DNA of 41,481 nucleotides, taken from positions 1-41,481 of the forward strand of contig JAFGPK010000036.1 of the NCBI GenBank assembly GCA_016936235.1, read 5' to 3'. Origin of the DNA: Candidatus Fermentibacteraceae bacterium (GTDB taxonomy: Bacteria > Fermentibacterota > Fermentibacteria > Fermentibacterales > JCC-6). Under the pieces are notes generated by a model. It saw only the letters and a program-made list of their open reading frames with translations. It did not search any database and had not been told where the DNA came from. Within the stretch, counting starts at the first letter, position 1, and every line of letters begins with the position of its first letter. Positions 33,422 through 41,481 of this stretch are shown piece by piece. The translations under genes were made by a program, and so were the position numbers.

Positions 33422-34987
33422 GTGACCGATCTGAATCATCGCATAAAAATGCGGAACGGCAGGGTCGCGGCCGTCCTCTGCCTTCTGTCCTTCTTATTCA
33501 TAATGGCAGCGTCTGCCGCCTGGGGCCTTCAACTCCTGGACGATGGCTACTACTACCTCCAGGTTGCATGGAACATCTCCCGCGGTGCGGGTTCCAGTTT
33601 TGACGGCATACATGCCACCAACGGATACCACCCGCTATGGCAGATGATCCTGGTGCCGCTTCACCTGCTAGCCTCGAAGGATGCTGCGGCCTGGATGGCC
33701 GTGGCGCTCCAGGCACTGCTCTTTTCAGCATCGGGTTATGTTCTTCACAGGCTGGTCCGGGACGCGGGTGGAGGTGGAGGCGCAGCCGCGGCCGCCTGTG
33801 GATTCTGGGTCATGAACTTCTGGTTCTGGGGGAAGGGTGCCTTCTCCGGCATGGAGACCGGGCTGCTTCTGTTCCTGTTCGGCCTTTCCCTCAGCGGTCT
33901 TCTCCGGACCCTGCGGACAGGGGAGGGGGGCTTCCGGCTGGGTATCCTCCTCGCCCTGACCTGCGCGGCCAGGCTTGACGCAGCAGCCCTTGCGCTGGTT
34001 ATTTTCATCGTACTCATGTCCATGGGGTACCGCAGGGCGGCCATCGGGGCGCTTCTGCCCGCGCTCTGCTACACTCTGGTGTATTTTTCCATGAACCTTC
34101 TTGTTTTCGGTGGCCTGACGCCTGTCTCGGGATACGTAAAAAGCGAAGCAGGAAGAAGGCTCTTAGGCCGACTCTTTCAACACGGTGATACATCCCTGGT
34201 CGGTCATGCCCTTGGGAACCTGGGGGAACTTGCCACACTGGGAGGAAGGCTTCCCCTGCCCGTATCCATCATTGTCTTCACGGGCATACTGATCCTGGGA
34301 GCCTTGATCTTCAGGCGCTCCGGCAACGGTCTGAAAGCACTTCTTGCTGCAGTGGCAGGGTACGGGATTCTGCTGCTGGCATTCTACGCTGTGATGTACC
34401 CCTCCATCCTTGGCGCCTACACCTATTACTGGTATCCTCTGCTATACGGCATCGCGGCGGTGGCCTTCTCGTCCCTCCGGTTCCTTTCATCGAACTGGAG
34501 GAAAGTCCTGATCACGGCGTCTGCATCCTTTCTACTGCTGTTTGACATCGTATACGCTTCGGACAGACTGGCCAGCTACTCCTTCACCGTTCCTCCGGAA
34601 GAAAGACCCGACGCCGCCGGGGTCCGCTTCCTGAACTCCCTGGAGGGGGATATCCTTGTGGGCAGCTGGGATGCGGGTTACCTGGGCTACAACTGCGTGC
34701 ATCCGGTGGTCAACCTGGACGGACTCGTCGCCGGGTACGAGTATCAGCGCTTCCTTGAGGAATATGGCCTGGAGGCATGGATAGAGAGTGAGGGCATCAC
34801 GCACCTGGCGAATGTCGATTATTTCAGCGGCAAGAGGCAGTTCATAGAGGAGCGCCTGGGATGGCGGTCGGTTTTCGAGGATACCGTCGCCATGCCCAGG
34901 CCGATTTCCATCTTTTCCCTTTCCCCCGGGGACCTGGAGTACGCCTCGAGGCAGCTGAGGGTCTTCTTCGTCTATACGCGGCCGTAG
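33422..34987 (+). CDS. GT-C family membrane glycosyltransferase
   Basis: This 521-residue integral membrane protein has about ten hydrophobic helices. The first periplasmic loop has LLDDGYYYLQVAWNISRG and then FDGIHATNGYHPLW, the D-D catalytic-loop signature of polyprenyl-phosphate-sugar dependent GT-C enzymes (ArnT/PMT-like). They move a sugar from a lipid carrier to a lipid, glycan or protein on the outer face of the inner membrane. The C-terminal ~130 residues form a soluble domain (GDILVGSWDAGYLGYNC). The start is uncertain: GTG 33422 lies inside AGGGAGGTGA, and ATG 33449 is further from that site. The convergent gene ends 13 bases beyond its stop. Confidence 0.85.
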   Translation: MTDLNHRIKMRNGRVAAVLCLLSFLFIMAASAAWGLQLLDDGYYYLQVAWNISRGAGSSFDGIHATNGYHPLWQMILVPLHLLASKDAAAWMAVALQALLFSASGYVLHRLVRDAGGGGGAAAAACGFWVMNFWFWGKGAFSGMETGLLLFLFGLSLSGLLRTLRTGEGGFRLGILLALTCAARLDAAALALVIFIVLMSMGYRRAAIGALLPALCYTLVYFSMNLLVFGGLTPVSGYVKSEAGRRLLGRLFQHGDTSLVGHALGNLGELATLGGRLPLPVSIIVFTGILILGALIFRRSGNGLKALLAAVAGYGILLLAFYAVMYPSILGAYTYYWYPLLYGIAAVAFSSLRFLSSNWRKVLITASASFLLLFDIVYASDRLASYSFTVPPEERPDAAGVRFLNSLEGDILVGSWDAGYLGYNCVHPVVNLDGLVAGYEYQRFLEEYGLEAWIESEGITHLANVDYFSGKRQFIEERLGWRSVFEDTVAMPRPISIFSLSPGDLEYASRQLRVFFVYTRP

Positions 34988-35000
34988 TGCCCTGGAGAGC

Positions 35001-35552
35001 TCACTGCCCGTCCCTGGATTCCATCCAATCTGCGAACGTGGTATCACCGGTCCGGACTTCCACCACCCTGATCGTTCTTATCCCTTCCTCCACATCCGCT
35101 GTCCGGTCTTCGATCTCCTCGATCTCCAGATAGACCGTTTCATTGGCATGCTGCCGGAGGAACTCCTTCATGAGAACGTCGTCCGACCAGAAGTAGAGTG
35201 CCTGCCCCGTACTGTCCGCAGGGGGGGCACTGCTCCAGAGCCAGGGCACCCCGGTCGTTTCTTCTCCGGCCCCGGTCACCGGCCAGAACAGGGAAGGGGC
35301 AGTTGCTTCAGCCTCGTTCACGGACAGGCATGAAGGCTGGGTCTTGATCTCCCTGCCGCTTCCGGTCAACAGGTCCTGTATTATTCCCGGCAGGTCTCCG
35401 GACGCATCCTCCTCTTCAGCGGGCATCTCTTCGGATTCCCAGATGCCGAGGAACAATTGTCCTCCTGAGCTGCTGAACTGAGCTATGTCAGGGGGGAACT
35501 CGAAATCATCAGGAACCCCCGCAAAGAGAGAGAGGATCAGGAGAATTACCAT
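35001..35552 (-). CDS. Secreted acidic protein, function unknown
   Basis: The 183-residue product has a short signal peptide (MVILLILSLFAGV) and an acidic mature part. An aromatic segment (PSLFWPVTGAGEETTGVPWL) and a helical C-terminal third (DVLMKEFLRQHANETVYLE) are the main features, and only one cysteine is present. No family is recognised. ATG 35552 has GGAGG 6 bases upstream and is preferred to the adjacent TTG at 35555. The gene is divergent from the esterase at 35892; the 339-base gap between them holds the esterase promoter and otherwise no gene. Confidence 0.65.
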   Translation of the reverse strand: MVILLILSLFAGVPDDFEFPPDIAQFSSSGGQLFLGIWESEEMPAEEEDASGDLPGIIQDLLTGSGREIKTQPSCLSVNEAEATAPSLFWPVTGAGEETTGVPWLWSSAPPADSTGQALYFWSDDVLMKEFLRQHANETVYLEIEEIEDRTADVEEGIRTIRVVEVRTGDTTFADWMESRDGQ

Positions 35553-35733
35553 CAATGACCTCCAAATGACGCCTCGGGACTGTAATCTGCATGCGTTATA
35601 CAGCCCGTCCGCCTGAGTATTCCCTGCCTGTCAGTACAGACCTGCGAATTCAATCCATATACTGATAATAGAGAACCTTTATATATCCAAGTCATCCTGA
35701 CAGTCGATCGATCGAATCCGACATTCCCGTTCA

Positions 35734-35763
35734 TTGACACTGATCAAGGAATCACGGTATTAT
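35734..35763 (+). promoter_or_regulatory. Sigma70-type promoter for the secreted esterase
   Basis: A perfect TTGACA (35734-35739) and TATTAT (35758-35763) are spaced by 18 bases. The leader to ATG 35892 is about 120 bases and contains a 15-codon frame (35781-35828) without a ribosome site. Confidence 0.6.
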
Positions 35764-35891
35764 CAAAATAGTCGGATTATATGAAAAAGCGTGATACTAT
35801 GTCATTCAAAAGGTTTTTGTGCTTTTAGGAGACAAGATATCCTCGGGGATGGGTGTACTCCAACGGGTCGTAAGCGTGAGGGGAGAGCAAG

Positions 35892-37142
35892 ATGGAAAGG
35901 ATATTCTTCTTATTGTCTACGGTGGTGGCTGTCGCTTCGGCAGCAGGTTCCTGGACTGACACAACGTTCGTTGCTCCTTCGCTGGGATTCCATAACACAG
36001 TGGCCGTATTCCTGCCGGAGGGGTACGAACCCGGCGGCACACTAGACTACCAGCTTCTCATTTGGCTTCACGGCTGGGGAAGCCACTACTGGAACGATAC
36101 GACAGCATTGCGGGTTGCGCACGACAACCTGGTGGCATCTGGAGATATTGCTCCCTGTATCATGGTCAGCCCTGAGGGCTGGTGCCTTCCCTACGAGGGC
36201 TGCATGTGGGCAAACTCCGAGCTCTACGGCAACTATGAAGGATACGTGGTTGACGACATAATCACTTTCATGGACACCACCTACTGTACGGTGGGTGACC
36301 AGGCAAGGTACATAATGGGATCCTCCATGGGCGGGTCCGGTGCACTGGACATCGCTCTCAGGCACCAGGAGCTGTTCAAATGCGTCTGCACCACCGCTGC
36401 GGTCCCGGACATGGTCGTATGCATGCCTTACGTCATCGCCGAGGTTTTGATAGAGTGCCCCGAGACGGAACCTCCGTACACCTTCGACTGGGGCAACGGA
36501 TTCTACACCGATGCAGAGTTCATGTACGCAGGCGGCTATTCCCCGAACCTCGCGGCACCCGACTCCGTCGATTTCCCCATCGACGAGAACGGTCTGCTGA
36601 TCGACTCCGTCTACACCGAGTGGGAGCTGTACAACGCAGCCCATATGGTCAGGCTGAACCCTCCATCCGATCTCATGATAGGTCTGACATGGGGACTGAG
36701 CGATCCACAGGCCGGTCTGGTGGAGTGCAACTACGCCTTTGCAGACACCCTTTCGGAGCTGGGTCTTCCCCACACGGTCTATACGGACAACAGCGGTCAT
36801 GGATACAACATAATGAGGCTATCCCAGATGATGCTGATAGCCATGGGATGGAGCGGCATCAATGAGGATCCCGCCTCCGCATCGGCGCGATTGTCGGTCA
36901 AGCCGAACCCCACTACCGGACCCGCTGCCATCGGTTTCCGTCTGGAAGCCCGATCCCGCGTGCTTCTTGAAGTGTATGATGTCTCCGGAAGGTTGGTTGG
37001 CACGGTCCTGGACGCAACGGTCGAAGCTGGCGATCATGCAGTTGATTTCGACGGGACCGGTCTTGGATCCGGCGTCTACTTACTGAGAATGTCCGAAGGA
37101 GGCCGCATAAGTACATCAAGCCTGGTTCTGATGGATCGGTAG
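35892..37142 (+). CDS. Secreted esterase D-family protein with T9SS-like sorting domain
   Basis: The protein has 416 residues. A signal peptide (IFFLLSTVVAVASAAG) is followed by an esterase domain of PF00756. It has LLIWLHGWGSHYWND at the oxyanion loop, the nucleophile Ser145 in IMGSSMGGSGALD and the His in NSGHGYNI. Relatives cleave feruloyl, acetyl or S-formylglutathione esters; a secreted copy suggests polysaccharide ester removal. The last ~80 residues are a clear Por/T9SS-type domain: LSVKPNPTTGPAAIGF, LEVYDVSGRLVGTV, GLGSGVYLLRM. GGGGAG precedes the ATG. Single gene. Confidence 0.88.
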   Translation: MERIFFLLSTVVAVASAAGSWTDTTFVAPSLGFHNTVAVFLPEGYEPGGTLDYQLLIWLHGWGSHYWNDTTALRVAHDNLVASGDIAPCIMVSPEGWCLPYEGCMWANSELYGNYEGYVVDDIITFMDTTYCTVGDQARYIMGSSMGGSGALDIALRHQELFKCVCTTAAVPDMVVCMPYVIAEVLIECPETEPPYTFDWGNGFYTDAEFMYAGGYSPNLAAPDSVDFPIDENGLLIDSVYTEWELYNAAHMVRLNPPSDLMIGLTWGLSDPQAGLVECNYAFADTLSELGLPHTVYTDNSGHGYNIMRLSQMMLIAMGWSGINEDPASASARLSVKPNPTTGPAAIGFRLEARSRVLLEVYDVSGRLVGTVLDATVEAGDHAVDFDGTGLGSGVYLLRMSEGGRISTSSLVLMDR

Positions 37143-37228
37143 ACCATTCCGGGGCGGCTCCATACCAGCCAGCCTGCTCATACGGGGTTGTCTGCATCCT
37201 GACTGCAGGTTACACGTATGGAACATCC

Positions 37229-37257
37229 TTGACTTGCTTCGGCAGCAGGGATTATTC
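37229..37257 (+). promoter_or_regulatory. Sigma70-type promoter for the cyclase-domain gene
   Basis: TTGACT (37229-37234) and TTATTC (37252-37257) are spaced by 17 bases in the 263-base gap before ATG 37406. The leader would be about 140 bases. Confidence 0.35.
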
Positions 37258-37405
37258 TCCTGGCGCAAATATATCGGATGAATACAACTGAATTGAGAGT
37301 AGGAAAAGTGCCCCGCATTTCATCAGTCACAGCTGTCCCGGTCTTTCCTGTCCTGCTCTCGTGCGGAGGCTGGCGCATTGCACTTCTGACTGGCGATGTC
37401 CATCG

Positions 37406-38014
37406 ATGAAAGACCTGAAGGGGCTCTTCGATACGATTAGAAGTCTCTACGGAGCGGCTGCAGGAACGGACCTAGAGGAGGATGAAATCTGGAAGGAGTT
37501 CGGAACAAGATGCGCCGTCATGGTGCTCGACTCCTCCGGTTTCACCTCAGGTACGCGGAGCAGCGGGATAATCAGCTACCTCAGTTGCATAGTAAGGCTC
37601 AGGGATCTCGTCCAGCCGATACTTACCAGGCACGGGTGCACAGGCAGCCGGTTCGCAACCGATAATGCCTACGCGGAATTCCACACCGCAGAAAAGGCTC
37701 TTGCCGCTTCCTGCGATATCCAGAGAACGATTCAGTCCTCCGGGATAGAGGTCAGTGAAGGGTGCGCCTTCGGGGTCTGTATCGGCATCGGTTACGGTGA
37801 CGTACTCCGTTCTCAGTCAGAGGGCGTGTTCGGAGATGAGATGAACCTGGCCTCCAAGCTGGGCGAGGACCTGGCGGGGAGGGGAGAGATCCTGCTTACC
37901 AGAGCTGCCTTTGAAGCCATCCCTGAGGCTTGCCGTGAGGATTTCGTCGAGAAGAGGTCAACGGTATCAGGGGTGGAGTTCACCTATTACATGGCAAGTG
38001 TACAGTCCCGCTAG
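37406..38014 (+). CDS. Stand-alone class III adenylate/guanylate cyclase domain
   Basis: This 202-residue cytoplasmic protein is almost only a cyclase catalytic domain. The first metal Asp is Asp42 in MVLDSSGFTSGT, the second is Asp86 in RFATDNAYAEF. The C-terminal part has GVCIGIGYGDVL, then GVFGDEMNLASKLGEDL, where the usual N-x-x-x-R pair that stabilises the transition state reads N-L-A-S-K. Both metal sites are thus kept but the Arg is Lys. It may make cAMP or cGMP at low rate, or act as a nucleotide sensor. There is no sensor domain. No strong ribosome site precedes the ATG, so the start is less certain. Confidence 0.75.
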   Translation: MKDLKGLFDTIRSLYGAAAGTDLEEDEIWKEFGTRCAVMVLDSSGFTSGTRSSGIISYLSCIVRLRDLVQPILTRHGCTGSRFATDNAYAEFHTAEKALAASCDIQRTIQSSGIEVSEGCAFGVCIGIGYGDVLRSQSEGVFGDEMNLASKLGEDLAGRGEILLTRAAFEAIPEACREDFVEKRSTVSGVEFTYYMASVQSR

Positions 38015-38100
38015 ACGGCCTGACCCATTCCAGGTATCGTCTCCAGCACTTGAGCGGATACACACCAGTAGACCTGTTCCGGTTCCGCACAGAATGCAGG

Positions 38101-38129
38101 TTGTTGCGTTCAATCGGCAGCTCTATAAT
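38101..38129 (+). promoter_or_regulatory. Sigma70-type promoter for the lamin-tail gene
   Basis: TTGTTG (38101-38106) and a perfect TATAAT (38124-38129) are spaced by 17 bases, 46 bases before the ATG at 38176. Confidence 0.5.
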
Positions 38130-38175
38130 ACGATGCAGATGAATTCTTCACTTCAGCAACGGAGGAATCGACCGA

Positions 38176-38754
38176 ATGATGTTACTTGCAGTCCTTATAC
38201 TTACTGCGCTGCCCGGCGATCTTGTGATCAGCGAGATCATGTACAATCCAGATGGAACCACAATGGGTCCGGACGAACTGCTGGAATGGGTCGAGCTCTA
38301 CAACGCCGGGGATGAGACCGTTGACCTGGACGGTATGATTCTGTCCGACAGCAGCAATCAGCTTGTTCTTGACGACTACCTTATCCAGCCGGGGGAATAT
38401 GTCGTCGTAGCGGCCAGCTCGGGCGCCTTCATGGACCTCTACGGCCCGGATATCCCCATTGTGGAATGGAATGGAGACTGGACCAAGCTCAGGAACAGCG
38501 GCGATCAGATCTCGCTCTCTACATCGGACGGGACCATTATTGAATCGGTGATCTTTTCGGATGGCTGGGGTAGGGACAACGGGTCAGGAAGCCCGGCGGA
38601 CGGTGACGGTTCGACACTTGAGAGGATCGACCTTCTCGGCGGGACAGAGGAATCCAACTGGGCCCCGTCCGAAGACTGGGACCACAGGATCGTAACGGCA
38701 GGGAATCCGCTCTGCTGGGGTACACCGGGAGCGAGGAACAGCCGCTGGCGATGA
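38176..38754 (+). CDS. Secreted lamin-tail-domain protein
   Basis: This 192-residue exported protein begins with a short signal (MMLLAVLILTALPG). It goes straight into a lamin-tail (LTD, PF00932) beta-sandwich: LVISEIMYNPDG, LLEWVELYNAGDETVDLDG, then IQPGEYVVVA and NSGDQISLSTSDG. The closing WGTPGARN is also typical. In bacteria LTD domains are secreted adhesion or scaffold modules, often on nucleases; here no second domain is present. GGAGG precedes two tandem ATG codons (38176, 38179). Confidence 0.88.
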   Translation: MMLLAVLILTALPGDLVISEIMYNPDGTTMGPDELLEWVELYNAGDETVDLDGMILSDSSNQLVLDDYLIQPGEYVVVAASSGAFMDLYGPDIPIVEWNGDWTKLRNSGDQISLSTSDGTIIESVIFSDGWGRDNGSGSPADGDGSTLERIDLLGGTEESNWAPSEDWDHRIVTAGNPLCWGTPGARNSRWR

Positions 38755-38801
38755 CTTCCTGACCGACGGAATTCCTGAAACGGACGACTAATGCTGGTTT
38801 C

Positions 38802-38969
38802 GTGACAGAATCGAAAGAAGATGTCATCATCGAACTGGAGCGGGCGTTCGACGGTGAGGACGGAATTGCTCCTTCCGGGAGGCGTATGACAGCGATCTTG
38901 ACCGGTGTCGAGCGGTATCCTGCGTTGCCTGCCGGTTCTGAGGTCGACTCAAATGTTGAGGGGGAATGA
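38802..38969 (+). CDS. Possible small acidic protein overlapping the next start
   Basis: A 55-codon frame starts at GTG and ends in TGA overlapping the next gene's start as ATGA. It reads like protein (SKEDVIIELERAFDGEDG, MTAILTGVERYPALPAG) and is acidic, unlike shadow frames in this DNA. No good ribosome site is seen and the frame stays open back to 38763. It could be a small cotranscribed protein or the decayed end of a larger gene. I do not recognise it. Confidence 0.35.
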   Translation: MTESKEDVIIELERAFDGEDGIAPSGRRMTAILTGVERYPALPAGSEVDSNVEGE

Positions 38970-40477
38970 TGCCAAGATACGCATGCCTTGAGATCAGGAC
39001 ATCCTGCAGCAGCTGCGGCCAGCCGATCCCGGTGAACGGACCCTACCTTAAGATGATCTGCCCTGCCTGTTTCAAGGATGTCTCCATCTCTGGAGATGTT
39101 GTCGGGGATTTCCTCAACGACTTCGAAGAGGAGTACGAATCCCTAAACAGCGGCCAGGGTCAGGGCGGAACCCTCATGTGCGGAAGCGGCACCTTCAAGT
39201 ACGGCTACTGGAGGCTTCCGCCCCGCTGCTCGAAGTGCAAGAAGCCTATGGAACTCCCCGAAGTCAATGAAAACGCGGTGATAAGGTGTGCGGGATGCCA
39301 GGCCGAATACAGCTTCTTCCCCGTGCCTGACTGGCTCGGGAAGAAGGTTCCGTCAGCCGTATTCTGCATTACGCCTGAGCCTCCTCCGGGTGCGGACGGG
39401 GCGGAAGCGCTGAAGGTTGACGAAACCGCTTCCCGGCCGATAGTGATGTCCTGCCCGCAGTGTGCCGGCGCCCTTTCTGTGTCATCCGGCAGCGACAGGA
39501 TCATGGAATGCAAGTACTGCTCATCCGAGGTTTACGTCCCGGATGAGGTCTGGACAAGGCTTCACCCTGTCAAGATCGCTGTTGAGTGGTTCGTGGGTCT
39601 GGAGGGCAAGAACGTTCATCAGTTGAGACTGGAGAGGCGCCGGAGGGACGAGGAGGAGGAGAAGGAATTCCTGAAATCATGGAAGCTGAGGCACGCGCCT
39701 GAAAAAGCCCGCGTATCCCTGAGGCGTTACCTGCCGGTATTCTGGATATTCCTGGCCATCGCGGTAATGGTAACGCTCATAGGTGTCTTCTCAGAAGAAG
39801 GAGCAAAGGAGATCGGCGATACATGGTCAACAGTCGGGCCGTTCCTGATAGTGCCCTTCGTGGTCATGATACCAGCATGGTTCGCCCTCAGGTCCGCCCT
39901 CTCATCCAGGATGGGCAGGGGAAAGGAATCCAAGAAGGCGCTGGCGGCACTTGCCGCCAAACACAGCTGGAAGCACGAGGGTGCTGAGTACAAGGGCTCC
40001 CAGGGTTACATTGATACGAAGTACCGGGGCAGGGACATAGAAATACGGCCTGATGACGATTACGCAATAGAGGTGGAGATAAACGACTGCGCCTTCTACC
40101 TTCGCACGGAACCTCCGGGATACCCCGGTGACGAGGTCCGGCGATTTTCCAGCGGCGACCCCGAGTTCGATGATGTCTTTCCGATAAGGTACGCGAAACC
40201 GGAGTTCGCCGCGAGGATAGAGAACTCGAATGATGAGGCCAGGTCGGTTCTGGCTCCCGTTTACTGGTTCCTCTCCCGCTGGGGTGACAGACTGGGAAGA
40301 ATGAAGGCGGACTGGTCCACCGTGGGCGTACATATAGCTCCGGGGCACATGGACGTTATGGACTCCGGAGGCAGATACCTGATGCCCGCAGACCTTGAAC
40401 CGCTGCTTGAGGACATGATGATCCTGGCCTCCGGGCTTGATGCCGTGGCCTCAGGCAGGGAACCTGAGCTTCCCTGA
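38966..40477 (+). CDS. Zinc-ribbon membrane protein, function unknown
   Basis: This 503-residue protein has three zinc-ribbon-like modules in its first ~190 residues, each a pair of CxxC knuckles (SCSSC/ICPAC, RCSKC/RCAGC, SCPQC/ECKYC). An acidic/basic coiled-coil-like segment follows (RRRRDEEEEKEFLKSW). Two membrane helices come next (LPVFWIFLAIAVMVTLIGVF and FLIVPFVVMIPAWFAL). A soluble C-terminal domain of ~180 residues (HSWKHEGAEYKGSQGYIDT, DYAIEVEINDC) resembles nothing I can name. Both ends would be cytoplasmic. GAGGGGG precedes two tandem ATG codons. A small frame ends on its start as ATGA. Confidence 0.72.
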   Translation: MMPRYACLEIRTSCSSCGQPIPVNGPYLKMICPACFKDVSISGDVVGDFLNDFEEEYESLNSGQGQGGTLMCGSGTFKYGYWRLPPRCSKCKKPMELPEVNENAVIRCAGCQAEYSFFPVPDWLGKKVPSAVFCITPEPPPGADGAEALKVDETASRPIVMSCPQCAGALSVSSGSDRIMECKYCSSEVYVPDEVWTRLHPVKIAVEWFVGLEGKNVHQLRLERRRRDEEEEKEFLKSWKLRHAPEKARVSLRRYLPVFWIFLAIAVMVTLIGVFSEEGAKEIGDTWSTVGPFLIVPFVVMIPAWFALRSALSSRMGRGKESKKALAALAAKHSWKHEGAEYKGSQGYIDTKYRGRDIEIRPDDDYAIEVEINDCAFYLRTEPPGYPGDEVRRFSSGDPEFDDVFPIRYAKPEFAARIENSNDEARSVLAPVYWFLSRWGDRLGRMKADWSTVGVHIAPGHMDVMDSGGRYLMPADLEPLLEDMMILASGLDAVASGREPELP

Positions 40478-40593
40478 CGGTCGGATAGGCTGATATCCAT
40501 TAGTCTCATATTATTATGTACGGTTTATTTCAGGAATCTTAGTCTATGAAATGGCCGGAAGTTACGTACGACCCCGCAGGTCGCACCCGAAGG

Positions 40594-41481
40594 TCAGGGG
40601 AGGAGAAGGAGGGGGACGGTACAGGCAGACTCGCCTGCCCGGGCCACGGCGAAGTAGATGCCGGAGGAGACCGTTCGTCCGTCCTGGGCGTCTCCGTCCC
40701 ACTGCATCCAGGCCGATCCTTCGGATGCCATGACGGGGTCCAGCTCCCTCACCAGCCTCCCGTTGATGTCGTAGATACCGGCAGCGAAGATCCCTTCCTG
40801 TTCGCCTTCCCAGCGCAGCTCGATGCTGACCGAGTTCGAGAAGGGATTCGGTGAGGCCAGCAGGGTGAGTTCCCCCTCAGAAGGTTGAGGGCTCTCCGTG
40901 ATTCCCAGGGCGTCCCCGGAGGTGAACTGGTAGTCCGGTCCTCCACCGCTGGAGACGCTGGCCACCACAAGGATCACCTCGTCCTGTGGATCCAGTCCAT
41001 TCACTTCCATGGAACCGCTCTGTGATGATCCCTCCAGCGTCATGGCAAGAACCTCCGTGGGATCCTGATTATGCAGCACCAGTGCCCTCACTCCGAAGAT
41101 GTTGCCGTCGTTGCCGTCGAACGTGATCTCCATGTCATCGAAGGAAATGCTCTGGAACCTGTAGTAATCCGTTGCCCACCCGTTGACGGTCCTGGATTCC
41201 GCGACCGGATAGGATGAGAAGGTGGCGGCAGGGTAGAAGGGAGGAAGCTCCTCTCCCGAATAGCCGTACCTGCCGTCCGAAATGGTGGTGTCATCCAGGA
41301 AATTCGCAACCGACCAGTCGATGAATATATCATCGGTGTTCTCGGTGTACCCAAGATCATCCAGTACCGCATCATATCCGTACATCGAGTTCTGGGGCTC
41401 GTGGACCACGGCGAAGACAGCCGGGTGCCCCCCGTACTGTTCGAAGAAATACAGTGTCCACAGGTAGGTCTGAATGTAATC
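40594..41481 (-). CDS. Large secreted protein, C-terminal part with sorting domain (partial)
   Basis: The frame runs off the right edge of the window; at least 295 residues are present. The visible start (TYLWTLYFFEQYGGHPAVF, then VVHEPQNSMYGYDAVL) resembles the HExxH-distal region of M6-like secreted proteases seen in related candidate phyla, but the metal site would lie outside the window, so this is a guess. A beta domain follows, and the last ~85 residues are a Por/T9SS-like domain: LLASPNPFSNSVSIEL, AGIYDINGRLVREL and VSSGIYFAVA. The GTG at 41407-41409 is internal, not the start. It converges on the zinc-ribbon gene; the 116-base gap shows no terminator. Confidence 0.82.
   Translation of the reverse strand, partial: DYIQTYLWTLYFFEQYGGHPAVFAVVHEPQNSMYGYDAVLDDLGYTENTDDIFIDWSVANFLDDTTISDGRYGYSGEELPPFYPAATFSSYPVAESRTVNGWATDYYRFQSISFDDMEITFDGNDGNIFGVRALVLHNQDPTEVLAMTLEGSSQSGSMEVNGLDPQDEVILVVASVSSGGGPDYQFTSGDALGITESPQPSEGELTLLASPNPFSNSVSIELRWEGEQEGIFAAGIYDINGRLVRELDPVMASEGSAWMQWDGDAQDGRTVSSGIYFAVARAGESACTVPLLLLP

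Noticed and set aside
40546-40854. A 102-codon plus-strand frame
   Set aside because: It overlaps the sorting domain encoded on the other strand and is Arg/Gly-rich without protein character.
1-41481. tRNA, rRNA, CRISPR, insertion sequences or phage genes
   Set aside because: I looked for GTTCRA-type T-loops, regularly spaced direct repeats, transposase motifs and terminal inverted repeats across the window and saw none that could be supported.

Overview
The window looks like chromosomal DNA of an uncultivated Gram-negative bacterium from the FCB-type candidate phyla, possibly Fermentibacteria. That assignment is inference. It rests on high GC, heavy use of the Arg codon AGG, many signal-peptide proteins, and C-terminal Por/T9SS-like sorting domains (PNP...YDxxGRLV...SGVYLLR) on several secreted proteins. 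No rRNA, tRNA, CRISPR array, transposase, integrase or phage gene was seen. Genes are short operons or single units, with clear GGAGG-type ribosome sites and sigma70-like promoters (TTGAC-like -35; -10 often TATCTT).

Layout. 1-6.6 kb: end of an upstream gene, a SAM methyltransferase, an epoxyqueuosine-reductase-like Fe-S protein divergent from a secreted HEWG-motif protein, a small secreted NPGFE-type protein, ppnP, a gene remnant, and a cobalamin/radical SAM gene coupled to a GT2 glycosyltransferase. 6.6-14.7 kb: a second GT2, an AEC-family permease, a secreted protein of unknown role, a DrrAB-like ABC exporter, an exported phosphatidylserine decarboxylase and a NatAB-like ABC exporter. 15-21.5 kb: a secreted protein with a GGIK tail, a YVTN-repeat lipoprotein, a 5'-nucleotidase, a small secreted protein, a C10 cysteine peptidase with a sorting domain and a DUF3795-like Cys-rich protein. 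21.6-26.4 kb: an orphan roadblock protein, a decayed Na/Pi cotransporter, a paralogue of the GGIK-tail protein, a Bax-inhibitor-1-like protein and rocD. 26.9-35.6 kb: a 1024-residue secreted protein with glycosidase-like features, an exported YidD coupled to a repeat/membrane protein, a membrane-anchored protein with a Cys/Gly tail, an alpha/beta hydrolase, a GT-C membrane glycosyltransferase and a secreted orphan. 35.9-41.5 kb: a secreted esterase with sorting domain, a stand-alone class III cyclase domain, a lamin-tail-domain protein, a zinc-ribbon membrane protein and the end of another sorting-domain protein.

The common theme is the cell envelope: export, surface proteins, glycan transfer and lipid modification. 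The most promising unexplained signal is a short C-terminal tail, (S/N)(T/S)(F/W)G(G/S)IK(A/S), shared by three secreted proteins. One of these is otherwise unrelated to the other two. The tail occurs beside, but never together with, the T9SS-like domain, so it may be a second surface-sorting or anchoring tag. Other points of interest are the signal-peptide-bearing phosphatidylserine decarboxylase between two ABC-2 exporters, the exported YidD with its coupled partner, and a Na/Pi cotransporter pseudogene that has lost both of its QSSS-type core repeats.
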